This document shows positions 1-7,113 of a DNA stretch of 64,000 bases, one piece after another. A program made the position numbers and the translations under genes. Numbering within the stretch: position 1 is the first letter of the stretch; each line of letters starts with the position of its first letter. This stretch comes from Flavobacterium enshiense (GTDB lineage Bacteria; Bacteroidota; Bacteroidia; Flavobacteriales; Flavobacteriaceae): NCBI RefSeq assembly GCF_022836875.1, contig NZ_CP090376.1:2542001-2606000 (forward strand), given 5' to 3'. The notes under the pieces were generated by a model that ran no database searches, had not been told where the DNA came from, and saw nothing but the letters and a program-made list of their open reading frames with translations.

Positions 1-2
1 AC

Positions 3-695
3 TTTGTAAAATACGACGTAAAACCTGGCAGCCTTTTCTTTATGAATCCAGGACAAATGCATCATTGGGAGTTATCAGCAGACATTCAGGGTTTCATATT
101 CTTTCACACACAATCGTATTATGACATCCATTATACCAGGAATCGGATAAACAATTTTCCGTTTTTTTTCAGCGTTAAGAATTCGCCTTTGTTGTATTTA
201 CAATCGTCTGATACTGCTTTCTTCAAATCGCTTTTTGAACAGATTTATTCTGAAAATCAATCCGACAATCTATTAAAAACCAATAAAATAATTTCGCTCA
301 TTGACTTGATTTATATTGAAAGTACACGTCACTATATCCGTAAAAACGAAATGGAAGTGATTCCGAAAAATCCATACACGCTTAAATTTCAAACCTTTGA
401 AGCTTTGGTGGAAGAACATTATAAATCAGAGAAATCGCCTTCGCAATATGCCAACAGGTTAAACATATCAGCAAAACACTTAAACAGAATCACTCAGAAT
501 ATGGTTGGAAAAACTACAACCGATATCATTTTGGACAGGGTTTTCCTTGAAGCGAAACGCGAAATGATTGCGCAGAAATTGAGTTTCAATCAGATTGCCG
601 ATCTCTTGGGCTATGAAGATTATGCCTATTTTTCGAGACTTTTCAGAAAAAAATGCGGTGAAACCCCTACTTCTTTTATAAAAAAATACAGATAA
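3..695 (+). CDS. AraC family transcriptional regulator (5' truncated)
   Basis: DNA-binding transcription regulator whose start lies before the window; the open frame runs from base 3. The visible N-terminal part has a cupin-like sensing-domain turn (VKPGSLFFMNPGQMHHW) as in AraC regulators with a jelly-roll ligand domain. The C-terminal third carries the two helix-turn-helix segments of the AraC/XylS family, with IADLLGYEDYAYFSRLFR and KKCGETPTSFIKKYR at the very end, the usual AraC ending. An internal ATG at 42 (in MNPGQ) is unlikely to be the true start because the conserved cupin strand continues upstream of it. The ligand and target genes cannot be told from the fragment. It ends 49 bp before an rRNA methyltransferase that has its own promoter. 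Confidence 0.85.
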   Translation, partial: FVKYDVKPGSLFFMNPGQMHHWELSADIQGFIFFHTQSYYDIHYTRNRINNFPFFFSVKNSPLLYLQSSDTAFFKSLFEQIYSENQSDNLLKTNKIISLIDLIYIESTRHYIRKNEMEVIPKNPYTLKFQTFEALVEEHYKSEKSPSQYANRLNISAKHLNRITQNMVGKTTTDIILDRVFLEAKREMIAQKLSFNQIADLLGYEDYAYFSRLFRKKCGETPTSFIKKYR

Positions 696-718
696 GTCAT
701 ATAAACAGATAAATTACT

Positions 719-726
719 TATCTTTG
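719..726 (+). promoter_or_regulatory. -7 promoter box TAnnTTTG
   Basis: TATCTTTG matches the Bacteroidetes sigma-factor -7 consensus TAnnTTTG and lies 18 nt before the ATG of the RsmB-type methyltransferase at 745. The in-frame TTG at 724 sits inside this box and so cannot be the start codon. No clear -33 TTG was found. Confidence 0.65.
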
Positions 727-744
727 CAGGCTTATTTTTTTACA

Positions 745-1959
745 ATGAGATTACACAGAAACTTAGTATTTACAACCATTGACTCGCTGATGGCGATTTT
801 CAATGAAGGACAATATGCCGATAAGGTAGTAGCTTTAGCTTTGAAAAAAGACAAACGCTGGGGAAGTCATGACCGAAAATTTGTTGCGGAAACCATTTAT
901 GAAATCGTTCGATGGAAGCGTTTATATGCAGAAATTGCCGAAGTAAAAGAACCGTACGACAGGGACAATATCTGGAGAATGTTTGCGGTTTGGGCCGTTT
1001 TACGTGGTTACACCCTACCCGATTGGAAATATTTTGAAGCAACCCCTGTTAGAAAAATCAAGGGACGTTTTGACGAACTTTCTAAAATCAGAAAATACCG
1101 TGAATCAATTCCGGACTGGATGGATGAACTGGGCACTAAGGAATTAGGCGAAGATCTATGGACTAAAGAACTCCACGCCCAAAACGAGCAGGCAAAAGTT
1201 ATCCTACGTGTGAATACTTTGAAAACCACTCGCGAAAAATTGCGAGCTATTTTAATGGATTTAGACATTGATACCGAAATGCCGAACGAATATCCGGATG
1301 CCCTTATTTTAAAGGAGAGAGCGAATGTATTCTTAACAGACGCTTTCAAAGAAGGTTTGTTTGAAGTTCAGGACGCTTCTTCACAATTGGTAGCTCGTTT
1401 CTTAGATGTAAAACCAGGAATGAGAATTGTTGACACTTGCGCAGGTGCCGGTGGAAAAACATTGCACATTGCTTCTTTGATGGAAAACAAGGGACAATTG
1501 ATTGCAATGGATTTATACGAAAGTAAACTTAAGCAGTTAAAACTTCGTGCTAAAAGAAACGGTGCCTTTAATATCGAGCCACGTGTAATTGAAGGAACAA
1601 AAACAATCAAAAAACTTCACGAAAAAGCCGACAGGGTTTTAATTGATGCTCCATGCAGCGGTTTAGGCGTTTTAAAACGTAATCCTGACAGCAAGTGGAA
1701 ACTTCAACCGGAATTCATCGATAACATCCGAAAAGTTCAGGCCGAAGTTTTAGAAAGCTATTCAAAAATAGTGAAACCTGGTGGAAAGTTAGTGTATGCT
1801 ACCTGTTCGGTATTACCATCTGAAAACCAGGAACAAATTGAAAAATTCCTAAAAACGGAAAGCGGTAAAAACTTCACGTTCGTAAAAGACGTAAAAGTTT
1901 TAGCTTCCGAATCGGGATTTGATGGTTTTTATATGGCTTTATTAGACCGAAAACAATAA
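745..1959 (+). CDS. RsmB/NOP-family rRNA cytosine-C5 methyltransferase
   Basis: SAM-dependent RNA m5C methyltransferase, probably acting on rRNA. About 404 aa. Motif I is DTCAGAGGKTLHIASL (SAM binding). The two family cysteines are in DAPCSGLGVLKRNPD (PCSG) and YATCSVLPSENQEQI (TCS), the catalytic and product-release cysteines of NOP2/RsmB enzymes. The N-terminal ~130 residues are the family's helical RNA-binding part. The start is taken at ATG 745 (MRLHRNLVF) because the upstream in-frame TTG is within the promoter. Endonuclease I follows after only 17 bp, so the two may be cotranscribed. The exact rRNA position modified is not deducible. Confidence 0.9.
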   Translation: MRLHRNLVFTTIDSLMAIFNEGQYADKVVALALKKDKRWGSHDRKFVAETIYEIVRWKRLYAEIAEVKEPYDRDNIWRMFAVWAVLRGYTLPDWKYFEATPVRKIKGRFDELSKIRKYRESIPDWMDELGTKELGEDLWTKELHAQNEQAKVILRVNTLKTTREKLRAILMDLDIDTEMPNEYPDALILKERANVFLTDAFKEGLFEVQDASSQLVARFLDVKPGMRIVDTCAGAGGKTLHIASLMENKGQLIAMDLYESKLKQLKLRAKRNGAFNIEPRVIEGTKTIKKLHEKADRVLIDAPCSGLGVLKRNPDSKWKLQPEFIDNIRKVQAEVLESYSKIVKPGGKLVYATCSVLPSENQEQIEKFLKTESGKNFTFVKDVKVLASESGFDGFYMALLDRKQ

Positions 1960-1976
1960 ATCCAGAGCCCTCCCAA

Positions 1977-3092
1977 ATGAAAAAAAACTACACCTTAACC
2001 TTACTATTACTATTAAGCGTTACTTTAAGTTTTGCTCAGACAGGAGCACCGGCTTCCCCATATTACAATGGATTTAACTGGAACCTAACCGGAACAGCTT
2101 TGAAAAATGCTCTGGCAACAAAAATAACGACGACACATACTAATTTACTTTCTTATACTCCGGGAGTTTGGGAAGCATCAAAAGTGACCGACCTAGATCC
2201 AAATGACGCAACAAATACTAATGTATTATTGATTTACGGATTCAGCAATAACATTTGCCCTACATCAACTGCAGATGACAACGATCACAGAAGAAGGGAT
2301 AAAAACAGTAATGGAGGCGGAACGTTATGCGAATGGAACAGAGAACATGTTTTTGCCAAATCATTAGCTGATCCAGATCTTGATGATGGAGGTTCAAGCG
2401 ATGCCGGAGAAGATGCACACCATATCCGTTCCAGTGATGTTGACAGAAATAACGATAGAGCAAGCGAAAAATTTGCGCAAGGATCAGGAAACTCACACGA
2501 TGTAACAGTCACTACCTGGTATCCGGGTGACGAATGGAAAGGTGATGTTGCTCGAATGATTATGTATATGTACCTGAGATACGGATCACAATGTTTACCA
2601 ATATATGCTGGAGTTGGAACTCCAGTTGCTGCTGACGGCAATATGATCGATTTGTTCCTCCAATGGAATGCTGAAGATCCTGTCTCACAATATGAAGACA
2701 ACAGAAATACATATCATGGAAACACAGCTAACACATATGCACAAGGTAACCGAAATCCTTTCATTGACAATCCTTACTTAGCAACCTTGATTTGGGGAGG
2801 ACCTACTGCTCAAAACAGATGGCCAACTTTAAGTACTGAAAATTTCAATACTTTAGCTAACATTTCTATCTATCCTAATCCGACAAAAGATAACCGAATC
2901 ACCATAACATCGGAAACAGAATTGAATGAAATTCAGTTAATCAATAGTAATGGCCAGATAATTCAGGATATTAAAAGCCCGGCTGCATTCCAAAACACAC
3001 ACACTTTGAATAATTTACCTCGAGGTTTTTATTTGGTAAAATTGTCCGCTGCAAACAATAAAACAATAACAAAGAAGATAGTAGTTAACTAA
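1977..3092 (+). CDS. Secreted endonuclease I family nuclease with T9SS sorting domain
   Basis: Extracellular nonspecific nuclease, 371 aa. Residues 1-20 are a signal peptide ending in SFAQ. The nuclease domain (about 25-270) has the endonuclease I signatures CEWNREHVFAKSL and DAHHIRSSDVDRNNDRAS, which correspond to the CNREH...DLHH...N metal-binding beta-beta-alpha-metal site of the EndA/NucM family. Residues ~296-371 start with ISIYPNPT and end KTITKKIVVN, a type A C-terminal domain for type IX secretion, so the protein should be exported across the outer membrane. Likely role: nutrient DNA degradation. It sits 17 bp after the methyltransferase without a visible promoter of its own and is followed by a strong terminator. 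Confidence 0.9.
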   Translation: MKKNYTLTLLLLLSVTLSFAQTGAPASPYYNGFNWNLTGTALKNALATKITTTHTNLLSYTPGVWEASKVTDLDPNDATNTNVLLIYGFSNNICPTSTADDNDHRRRDKNSNGGGTLCEWNREHVFAKSLADPDLDDGGSSDAGEDAHHIRSSDVDRNNDRASEKFAQGSGNSHDVTVTTWYPGDEWKGDVARMIMYMYLRYGSQCLPIYAGVGTPVAADGNMIDLFLQWNAEDPVSQYEDNRNTYHGNTANTYAQGNRNPFIDNPYLATLIWGGPTAQNRWPTLSTENFNTLANISIYPNPTKDNRITITSETELNEIQLINSNGQIIQDIKSPAAFQNTHTLNNLPRGFYLVKLSAANNKTITKKIVVN

Positions 3093-3113
3093 TTCATTTT
3101 CTTTGCTTAACAC

Positions 3114-3146
3114 ATAAAAAAATCCACCAAATGGTGGATTTTTTTG
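3114..3146 (+). terminator. Rho-independent terminator after endonuclease I
   Basis: Perfect 8-bp stem AATCCACC / GGTGGATT (3121-3128 and 3133-3140) with loop AAAT, preceded by A-rich sequence and followed by TTTTTTG. Confidence 0.85.
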
Positions 3147-3159
3147 TTACTTTACCAGC

Positions 3160-3546
3160 ATAAAACGATTAGCAAATATCGGTCTTTTAACAACTTCCTT
3201 ATTCGGTTATACGGAATGGGGAAAAGGGAGAAGTGCGTTTCTTTATGAAATTGAATTCGAGCTACTTTTCAGGCAACCTCATTTATTGGAATCCCTAACA
3301 CATCCTCTCATTCTTGGAAGCCTGGGCGGTCAACTGATACTATTATACTGTACCGTCAAAAACAATAGCTCAAAAAAACTCAATTTACTCGGTTTAGTAA
3401 TGCTTAGCTTACTTATGCTTTTGGTGTTACTTGTTGGAATCTTATCTTCCAATCTCAAAATAATTCTTTCCGCTATCCCTTTCTTATGTTTTGCAGTAAT
3501 GCTGCTTATTGCCATAAAAAAAGAGAGGCTGAAAACCTCTCTCTAA
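3160..3546 (+). CDS. Small multi-pass membrane protein, probable non-canonical ATA start
   Basis: The unbroken frame runs from just after the preceding terminator to 3546. Read from ATA at 3160 it gives IKRLANIGLLTTSLFGY..., then EWGKGRSAFLYEIEFELL and three further hydrophobic segments (GGQLILLYCTV, LLGLVMLSLLMLLVLLVGIL, AIPFLCFAVMLLIAI), about 128 aa with four membrane segments. This resembles small flavobacterial inner-membrane proteins of unknown function. No ATG, GTG or TTG occurs in frame before TTG 3286, and starting there would remove the first membrane segment and the conserved-looking EWG...F region. Either ATA 3160 is used, an ATG was lost by mutation, or the shorter 86-aa form is made. 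The last codons overlap the rho terminator stem. Confidence 0.5.
   Translation: MKRLANIGLLTTSLFGYTEWGKGRSAFLYEIEFELLFRQPHLLESLTHPLILGSLGGQLILLYCTVKNNSSKKLNLLGLVMLSLLMLLVLLVGILSSNLKIILSAIPFLCFAVMLLIAIKKERLKTSL
3515..3545 (-). terminator. Terminator of rho
   Basis: Read on the minus strand, stem AGAGAGG/CCTCTCT (3522-3528, 3536-3542) is followed by a run of seven T. It lies directly after the rho stop codon and inside the 3' end of the convergent membrane-protein gene. Confidence 0.75.
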
Positions 3547-3554
3547 ATCTTTAT

Positions 3555-5345
3555 CTAATCATTCATCGAAATCAAGAACTCCTCGTTGTTTCTTGTTTTC
3601 TTGAATCTGTCGTTGATGAAATCCATCGCTTCCACCGGATTCATATCCGCAAGATATTTACGCATAATCCACATTCTCTGAATTGTATTCTCATCCAACA
3701 ATAAATCGTCACGACGCGTACTTGAAGATGTAAGATCGATAGCAGGGAAAATACGTCTGTTGGCAATCTTTCTGTCCAACTGCAATTCCATGTTACCCGT
3801 ACCTTTGAATTCTTCGAAGATAACTTCGTCCATTTTTGAACCGGTTTCTGTCAATGCCGTAGCAATGATACTCAACGAACCACCATTTTCCACATTACGT
3901 GCCGCTCCGAAGAAACGTTTTGGCTTTTGCAGTGCATTAGCGTCCACACCACCACTCAATACTTTTCCTGATGCCGGCTGAACCGTGTTATAAGCTCTCG
4001 CTAAACGCGTAATCGAATCCAAAAGAATCACAACATCATGACCACATTCTACCAGGCGTTTTGCTTTTTCCAAAACGATGTTGGCAATTTTAACGTGTTC
4101 CTGCGGCTCTCTGTCAAAAGTCGAAGCAATTACTTCTCCTCTCACACTGCGCTGCATGTCGGTTACCTCTTCCGGACGTTCGTCAATCAATAATACAATT
4201 AAATATACTTCAGGATGATTGGCTGCAATCGCGTTGGCAATGTCTTTCAACAACATTGTCTTACCCGTTTTCGGCTGTGCTACAATCATACCACGCTGTC
4301 CTTTTCCTATTGGTGAGAACAAATCGATAACACGGGTCGAAATCGTACTTTGTCTTTCGGCTAATCGGAATTTTTCAGTTGGAAAAACCGGAGTCAAATG
4401 TTCAAATGATATTCTGTCTCGCACTACTTGAGGGTCGTGTCCGTTAATTTTCAACACTTTCACCAATGGGAAGTATTTCTCTCCTTCTTTCGGAGGACGA
4501 ACAACACCTTTTACGGTATCTCCTGTTTTTAATCCGAATAAACGAATTTGGGAAGTCGACAAATATATATCATCAGGTGAAGCAAGGTAATTATAATCCG
4601 AAGAACGTAAAAAACCGTAACCGTCCGGCATCATTTCCAGCACACCTTCGCTTTCAATGATTCCGTCGAATTCATATTCAGCTTCTCTGAAATTCTGCTT
4701 TTTGTGTTTTTGATTTGGATTTTGGTTCTGATTGGGATTATTCTGATTAGCTCCTCCCTGATTAGGATTTTGAGGTTTCGTAACTGGAGCTTCTGTAACT
4801 GGTTCCGCTACTTCTGCAACTGAAGCTGTTTCTTCAACTTCTTTATTTTGTGCAGGTCTGATCTTAGTATTCTGATTGCTTTCTTTTGTAAAGGGCTGTT
4901 TCTTAACAAACTCTTTCTTTTTATTTACAAAATTTTCGCGCTTTGGTTCCGCTGCTTCTGTTGTAGGTTTTTCAACAACTTCTTCTTTTAATTCAGTTTC
5001 AGCTAATTCAGTTTCAGCAACTTTCTTGTGAAGCTTAGGAGTGAATATTTTTTTCTCAGCCTGAGCAGGTTCGCCGGATTCTTCTTTATGTTGGCTGGAT
5101 TCTTCTTTAAGTTGGCTGGATTCTTCTTTAACAGGCTTAATGCGAGCGCGCTTTGCTTTCTCCTCCGGTTGGGGAGTTTCCTGAAGAGCAGGCTTAACAA
5201 CCTCAGGATTAGCCGCTTGATAATCTAAAATCTGATAAACCAATTCATCTTTCTTAAGATTACGATATTTATTGATTTTAGCGATTTTAGCGATTTCTTG
5301 AAGCTCAGGCAGCTTCATTTCTTTTAACACAGAAATATCAAACAT
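3555..5345 (-). CDS. rho: Transcription termination factor Rho with long disordered insert
   Basis: Hexameric RNA-dependent helicase that ends transcription. 596 aa against ~420 for E. coli Rho. Residues 1-45 are the Rho N-terminal helical (SAP-like) domain ([20 protein letters not shown]). Residues ~50-225 are low-complexity: EESSQ/KEES repeats, K/E-rich stretches and an [10 protein letters not shown] tract. The cold-shock-like RNA-binding domain follows ([31 protein letters not shown]). The ATPase core has Walker [10 protein letters not shown], Walker [18 protein letters not shown], and Q/R-loop segments near the C-terminus ([12 protein letters not shown]). The disordered insert is a known trait of Bacteroidetes Rho. 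Divergent from the DUF4293 gene and the only gene in its transcript. Confidence 0.97.
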   Translation of the reverse strand: MFDISVLKEMKLPELQEIAKIAKINKYRNLKKDELVYQILDYQAANPEVVKPALQETPQPEEKAKRARIKPVKEESSQLKEESSQHKEESGEPAQAEKKIFTPKLHKKVAETELAETELKEEVVEKPTTEAAEPKRENFVNKKKEFVKKQPFTKESNQNTKIRPAQNKEVEETASVAEVAEPVTEAPVTKPQNPNQGGANQNNPNQNQNPNQKHKKQNFREAEYEFDGIIESEGVLEMMPDGYGFLRSSDYNYLASPDDIYLSTSQIRLFGLKTGDTVKGVVRPPKEGEKYFPLVKVLKINGHDPQVVRDRISFEHLTPVFPTEKFRLAERQSTISTRVIDLFSPIGKGQRGMIVAQPKTGKTMLLKDIANAIAANHPEVYLIVLLIDERPEEVTDMQRSVRGEVIASTFDREPQEHVKIANIVLEKAKRLVECGHDVVILLDSITRLARAYNTVQPASGKVLSGGVDANALQKPKRFFGAARNVENGGSLSIIATALTETGSKMDEVIFEEFKGTGNMELQLDRKIANRRIFPAIDLTSSSTRRDDLLLDENTIQRMWIMRKYLADMNPVEAMDFINDRFKKTRNNEEFLISMND

Positions 5346-5501
5346 GTAGTGTATCTGAATTTAATTAGAGTAATGTGATACTAAAATTTGGGTAAGGATT
5401 TTTTTGAATTGAAACAATCGTAAAATGAAGTACTTACGGTTTTGTATTGCAATAATACGAATTTTATTTAAAAAACAATAGTATTTCTAGGAAAAAGAAA
5501 C

Positions 5502-5509
5502 TATTTTTG
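5502..5509 (+). promoter_or_regulatory. -7 promoter box of DUF4293 gene
   Basis: TATTTTTG fits TAnnTTTG, 19 nt before the ATG at 5529. No clear -33 TTG. Confidence 0.55.
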
Positions 5510-5528
5510 TCCGACAATAAACCAAAAA

Positions 5529-5939
5529 ATGATACAAAGAATTCAGACAGTTTATCTTTTCCTTGCCTTTGTTTGTTCAGGGGTTTTGCCTTTTATTTTT
5601 CCGTTATGGAAAGATATGGCCGGAAAAGATTTCTATTTCATGCTGGATGTAGTGTATGCTGCCATTTTTGGATTGTGTACTACACTTGCCTTAGTAAGCA
5701 TCATTAGTTTTAAGAAAAGACAAAATCAGTTTGTGATGAACCGACTGAACATAATATTAAACTTTATATTACTAGGATTATTTGTGTATCGATTACTAAA
5801 CCTATCCGGAGAAGCTACGGTTTCTGAGAAGGGTATTGGGATGTTTCTTCCTGTCATTTCTATCGTTTTGTTAGTCTTAGCCAATAAGGCCATCAAAAAG
5901 GACGAAGATCTCGTAAAATCTGTAGACCGATTACGATAA
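5529..5939 (+). CDS. DUF4293 family membrane protein
   Basis: Predicted inner-membrane protein of 136 aa and unknown function. Starts MIQRIQTVYLFLAF, the typical opening of DUF4293 proteins, and has four hydrophobic segments (about 5-25, 38-60, 72-92, 108-125) followed by a charged tail KKDEDLVKSVDRLR. In Bacteroidetes this gene is commonly found divergent from rho, as here, but no functional tie is established. An alternative upstream frame from 5507 is a shadow. The gene is closed by a terminator and so appears monocistronic. Confidence 0.85.
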   Translation: MIQRIQTVYLFLAFVCSGVLPFIFPLWKDMAGKDFYFMLDVVYAAIFGLCTTLALVSIISFKKRQNQFVMNRLNIILNFILLGLFVYRLLNLSGEATVSEKGIGMFLPVISIVLLVLANKAIKKDEDLVKSVDRLR

Positions 5940-5967
5940 ACCTTTCATCTTAGTTTATTAGTGCGCG

Positions 5968-6001
5968 AAAAATCCGAATCTTAACTGGTTCGGATTTTTT
6001 T
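5968..6001 (+). terminator. Terminator after DUF4293 gene
   Basis: Stem AATCCGAA (5971-5978) / TTCGGATT (5989-5996) with loop TCTTAACTGG, followed by TTTTTT. Confidence 0.8.
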
Positions 6002-6053
6002 ATGAAATAAAGCAAAACGACATTACTTATTATCCATAATTAGCAGCATTCAT

Positions 6054-6094
6054 ATCACCAAATTTGGTGATGCAAAATCACTAAATTTGGTGAT
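6054..6094. promoter_or_regulatory. Twin palindromic operator-like sites
   Basis: Two 18-bp palindromes in tandem, 23 bp start to start. 6054-6071 is a perfect palindrome ATCACCAAATTTGGTGAT. 6077-6094 is ATCACTAAATTTGGTGAT with one mismatch. Each is followed by GCAAA. They end 21 bp before the -7 box of the response-regulator gene, so the right-hand site reaches the expected -33 region. This suits a dimeric regulator acting on this promoter, possibly the LuxR-type regulator itself. Confidence 0.6.
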
Positions 6095-6115
6095 GCAAAT
6101 CTTAATTTAAAATCT

Positions 6116-6123
6116 TACATTTG
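6116..6123 (+). promoter_or_regulatory. -7 promoter box of response regulator operon
   Basis: TACATTTG fits TAnnTTTG, 20 nt before ATG 6144. Its position just downstream of the twin palindromes makes it the likely controlled promoter. Confidence 0.65.
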
Positions 6124-6143
6124 GTTTTACCAATTTGAGAAGA

Positions 6144-6809
6144 ATGTCAGAAAAAATACGAATCTACCTTGCCGACGACCACCAAATTCTGATTGACGGG
6201 CTTATTGCCGTTTTAAAGACCAACAAAAATTTTGAAGTTGTTGGCTATTCCCTATCCGGGGAAAATCTTGCAGATGAAGTTACAGGTAAAAATATCGACA
6301 TCTTACTCATGGACATCAACATGCCAAAAAAAGACGGTATTGAAGTCCTCAAACAATTCAACCAAAAAGGTTTCCCGTGTAATGTAATTGTTTTTTCAAG
6401 TTTTGATGACCTGAAACTAATAAAGGAAGTTCTTCAGTTAGGCGCCAAAGGATACTTAACAAAACAATCGGCCGGCGAAAACATAATCGAAGCCATCAAC
6501 ACGGTTTATAACGGAGAAGAATATTATTCCAAATCGGTACGCGAAAAAATTTTCCTTTCGTTCACGGGTAAGGCAGAACAAAACAATAACCCCTACAATG
6601 AAATGTCGCCCGTATCCATAACAGATCGCGAACTTGAAATCTTAAAACTTATTTCACTTGAATACAGCGGGAAAGAAATAAGCGAAGCATTATTCATCAG
6701 TGTAAACACTGTAGAAACCCATCGTAAAAACCTTCTCAAAAAATTAAATATCAAAACCACCATCGGATTGGTGAAATACGCTTTGAAACATAAATTAATC
6801 AATAACTAA
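6144..6809 (+). CDS. NarL/FixJ (LuxR-type) response regulator
   Basis: Two-component response regulator of 221 aa, DNA-binding. Receiver domain 1-120 with the acidic pair D11-D12, phospho-acceptor D57 in LLMDINMPKKDG and the conserved lysine in GYLTKQSA. LuxR helix-turn-helix at about 155-215 (ITDRELEILKLISLEYSGKEI, then ISVNTVETHRKNLLKKL). ATG 6144 (MSEKIRIYLADDH) is preferred to TTG 6135 since it is the usual start point of a receiver domain. First gene of a three-gene cassette with an orphan small protein and a TPR histidine kinase, its likely partner. The promoter has twin palindromes. Confidence 0.93.
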   Translation: MSEKIRIYLADDHQILIDGLIAVLKTNKNFEVVGYSLSGENLADEVTGKNIDILLMDINMPKKDGIEVLKQFNQKGFPCNVIVFSSFDDLKLIKEVLQLGAKGYLTKQSAGENIIEAINTVYNGEEYYSKSVREKIFLSFTGKAEQNNNPYNEMSPVSITDRELEILKLISLEYSGKEISEALFISVNTVETHRKNLLKKLNIKTTIGLVKYALKHKLINN

Positions 6810-6827
6810 CCTTAAAAAAAAAACAGT

Positions 6828-7109
6828 ATGGCACTTTTAAGAAAATATGGCTATCAGACTACCGCAGAGGACGAATTCGACTTCAATTTTGAAATTCCAG
6901 CAAACTGTAATTTCACAACAGAGTATGATTCAGGCGAAAATATCAACACCATCAACATTGTGTTAAATTCAGGACAGTCTCAGCCTTCAAGTACTTACAA
7001 TACAGAATACACCACCTTTAATTCTTCCGAAGGTGTTTTAAGAGTGAGCTTTGAGCAAACTCTTAACGGAATAACGATAAAAAAACCACTGATTACCGTT
7101 TCAAATTAA
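6828..7109 (+). CDS. Orphan 93-aa protein between regulator and kinase
   Basis: I do not recognise this protein. 93 aa with no signal peptide or membrane segment. It is acidic and rich in N, S, T and beta-prone alternation (FNFEIPANCNFTTEYDSG, INTINIVLNSGQ, GVLRVSFEQTLNGITIKKP), suggesting a small all-beta domain, with a single cysteine near residue 28. The ATG at 6828 follows an A-rich leader 18 bp after the response regulator stop, and the histidine kinase TTG follows only 4 bp after its own stop, so it is in the operon and probably translated with the pair. It could be an accessory of signalling or a regulated cargo. Its function is unknown. Confidence 0.6.
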   Translation: MALLRKYGYQTTAEDEFDFNFEIPANCNFTTEYDSGENINTINIVLNSGQSQPSSTYNTEYTTFNSSEGVLRVSFEQTLNGITIKKPLITVSN

Positions 7110-7113
7110 ACCA

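Noticed and set aside
6828..7109. Calling the 93-aa protein a toxin or immunity protein
   Set aside because: There is no partner gene of that type and no motif; the position between a regulator and kinase suggests a signalling role instead.
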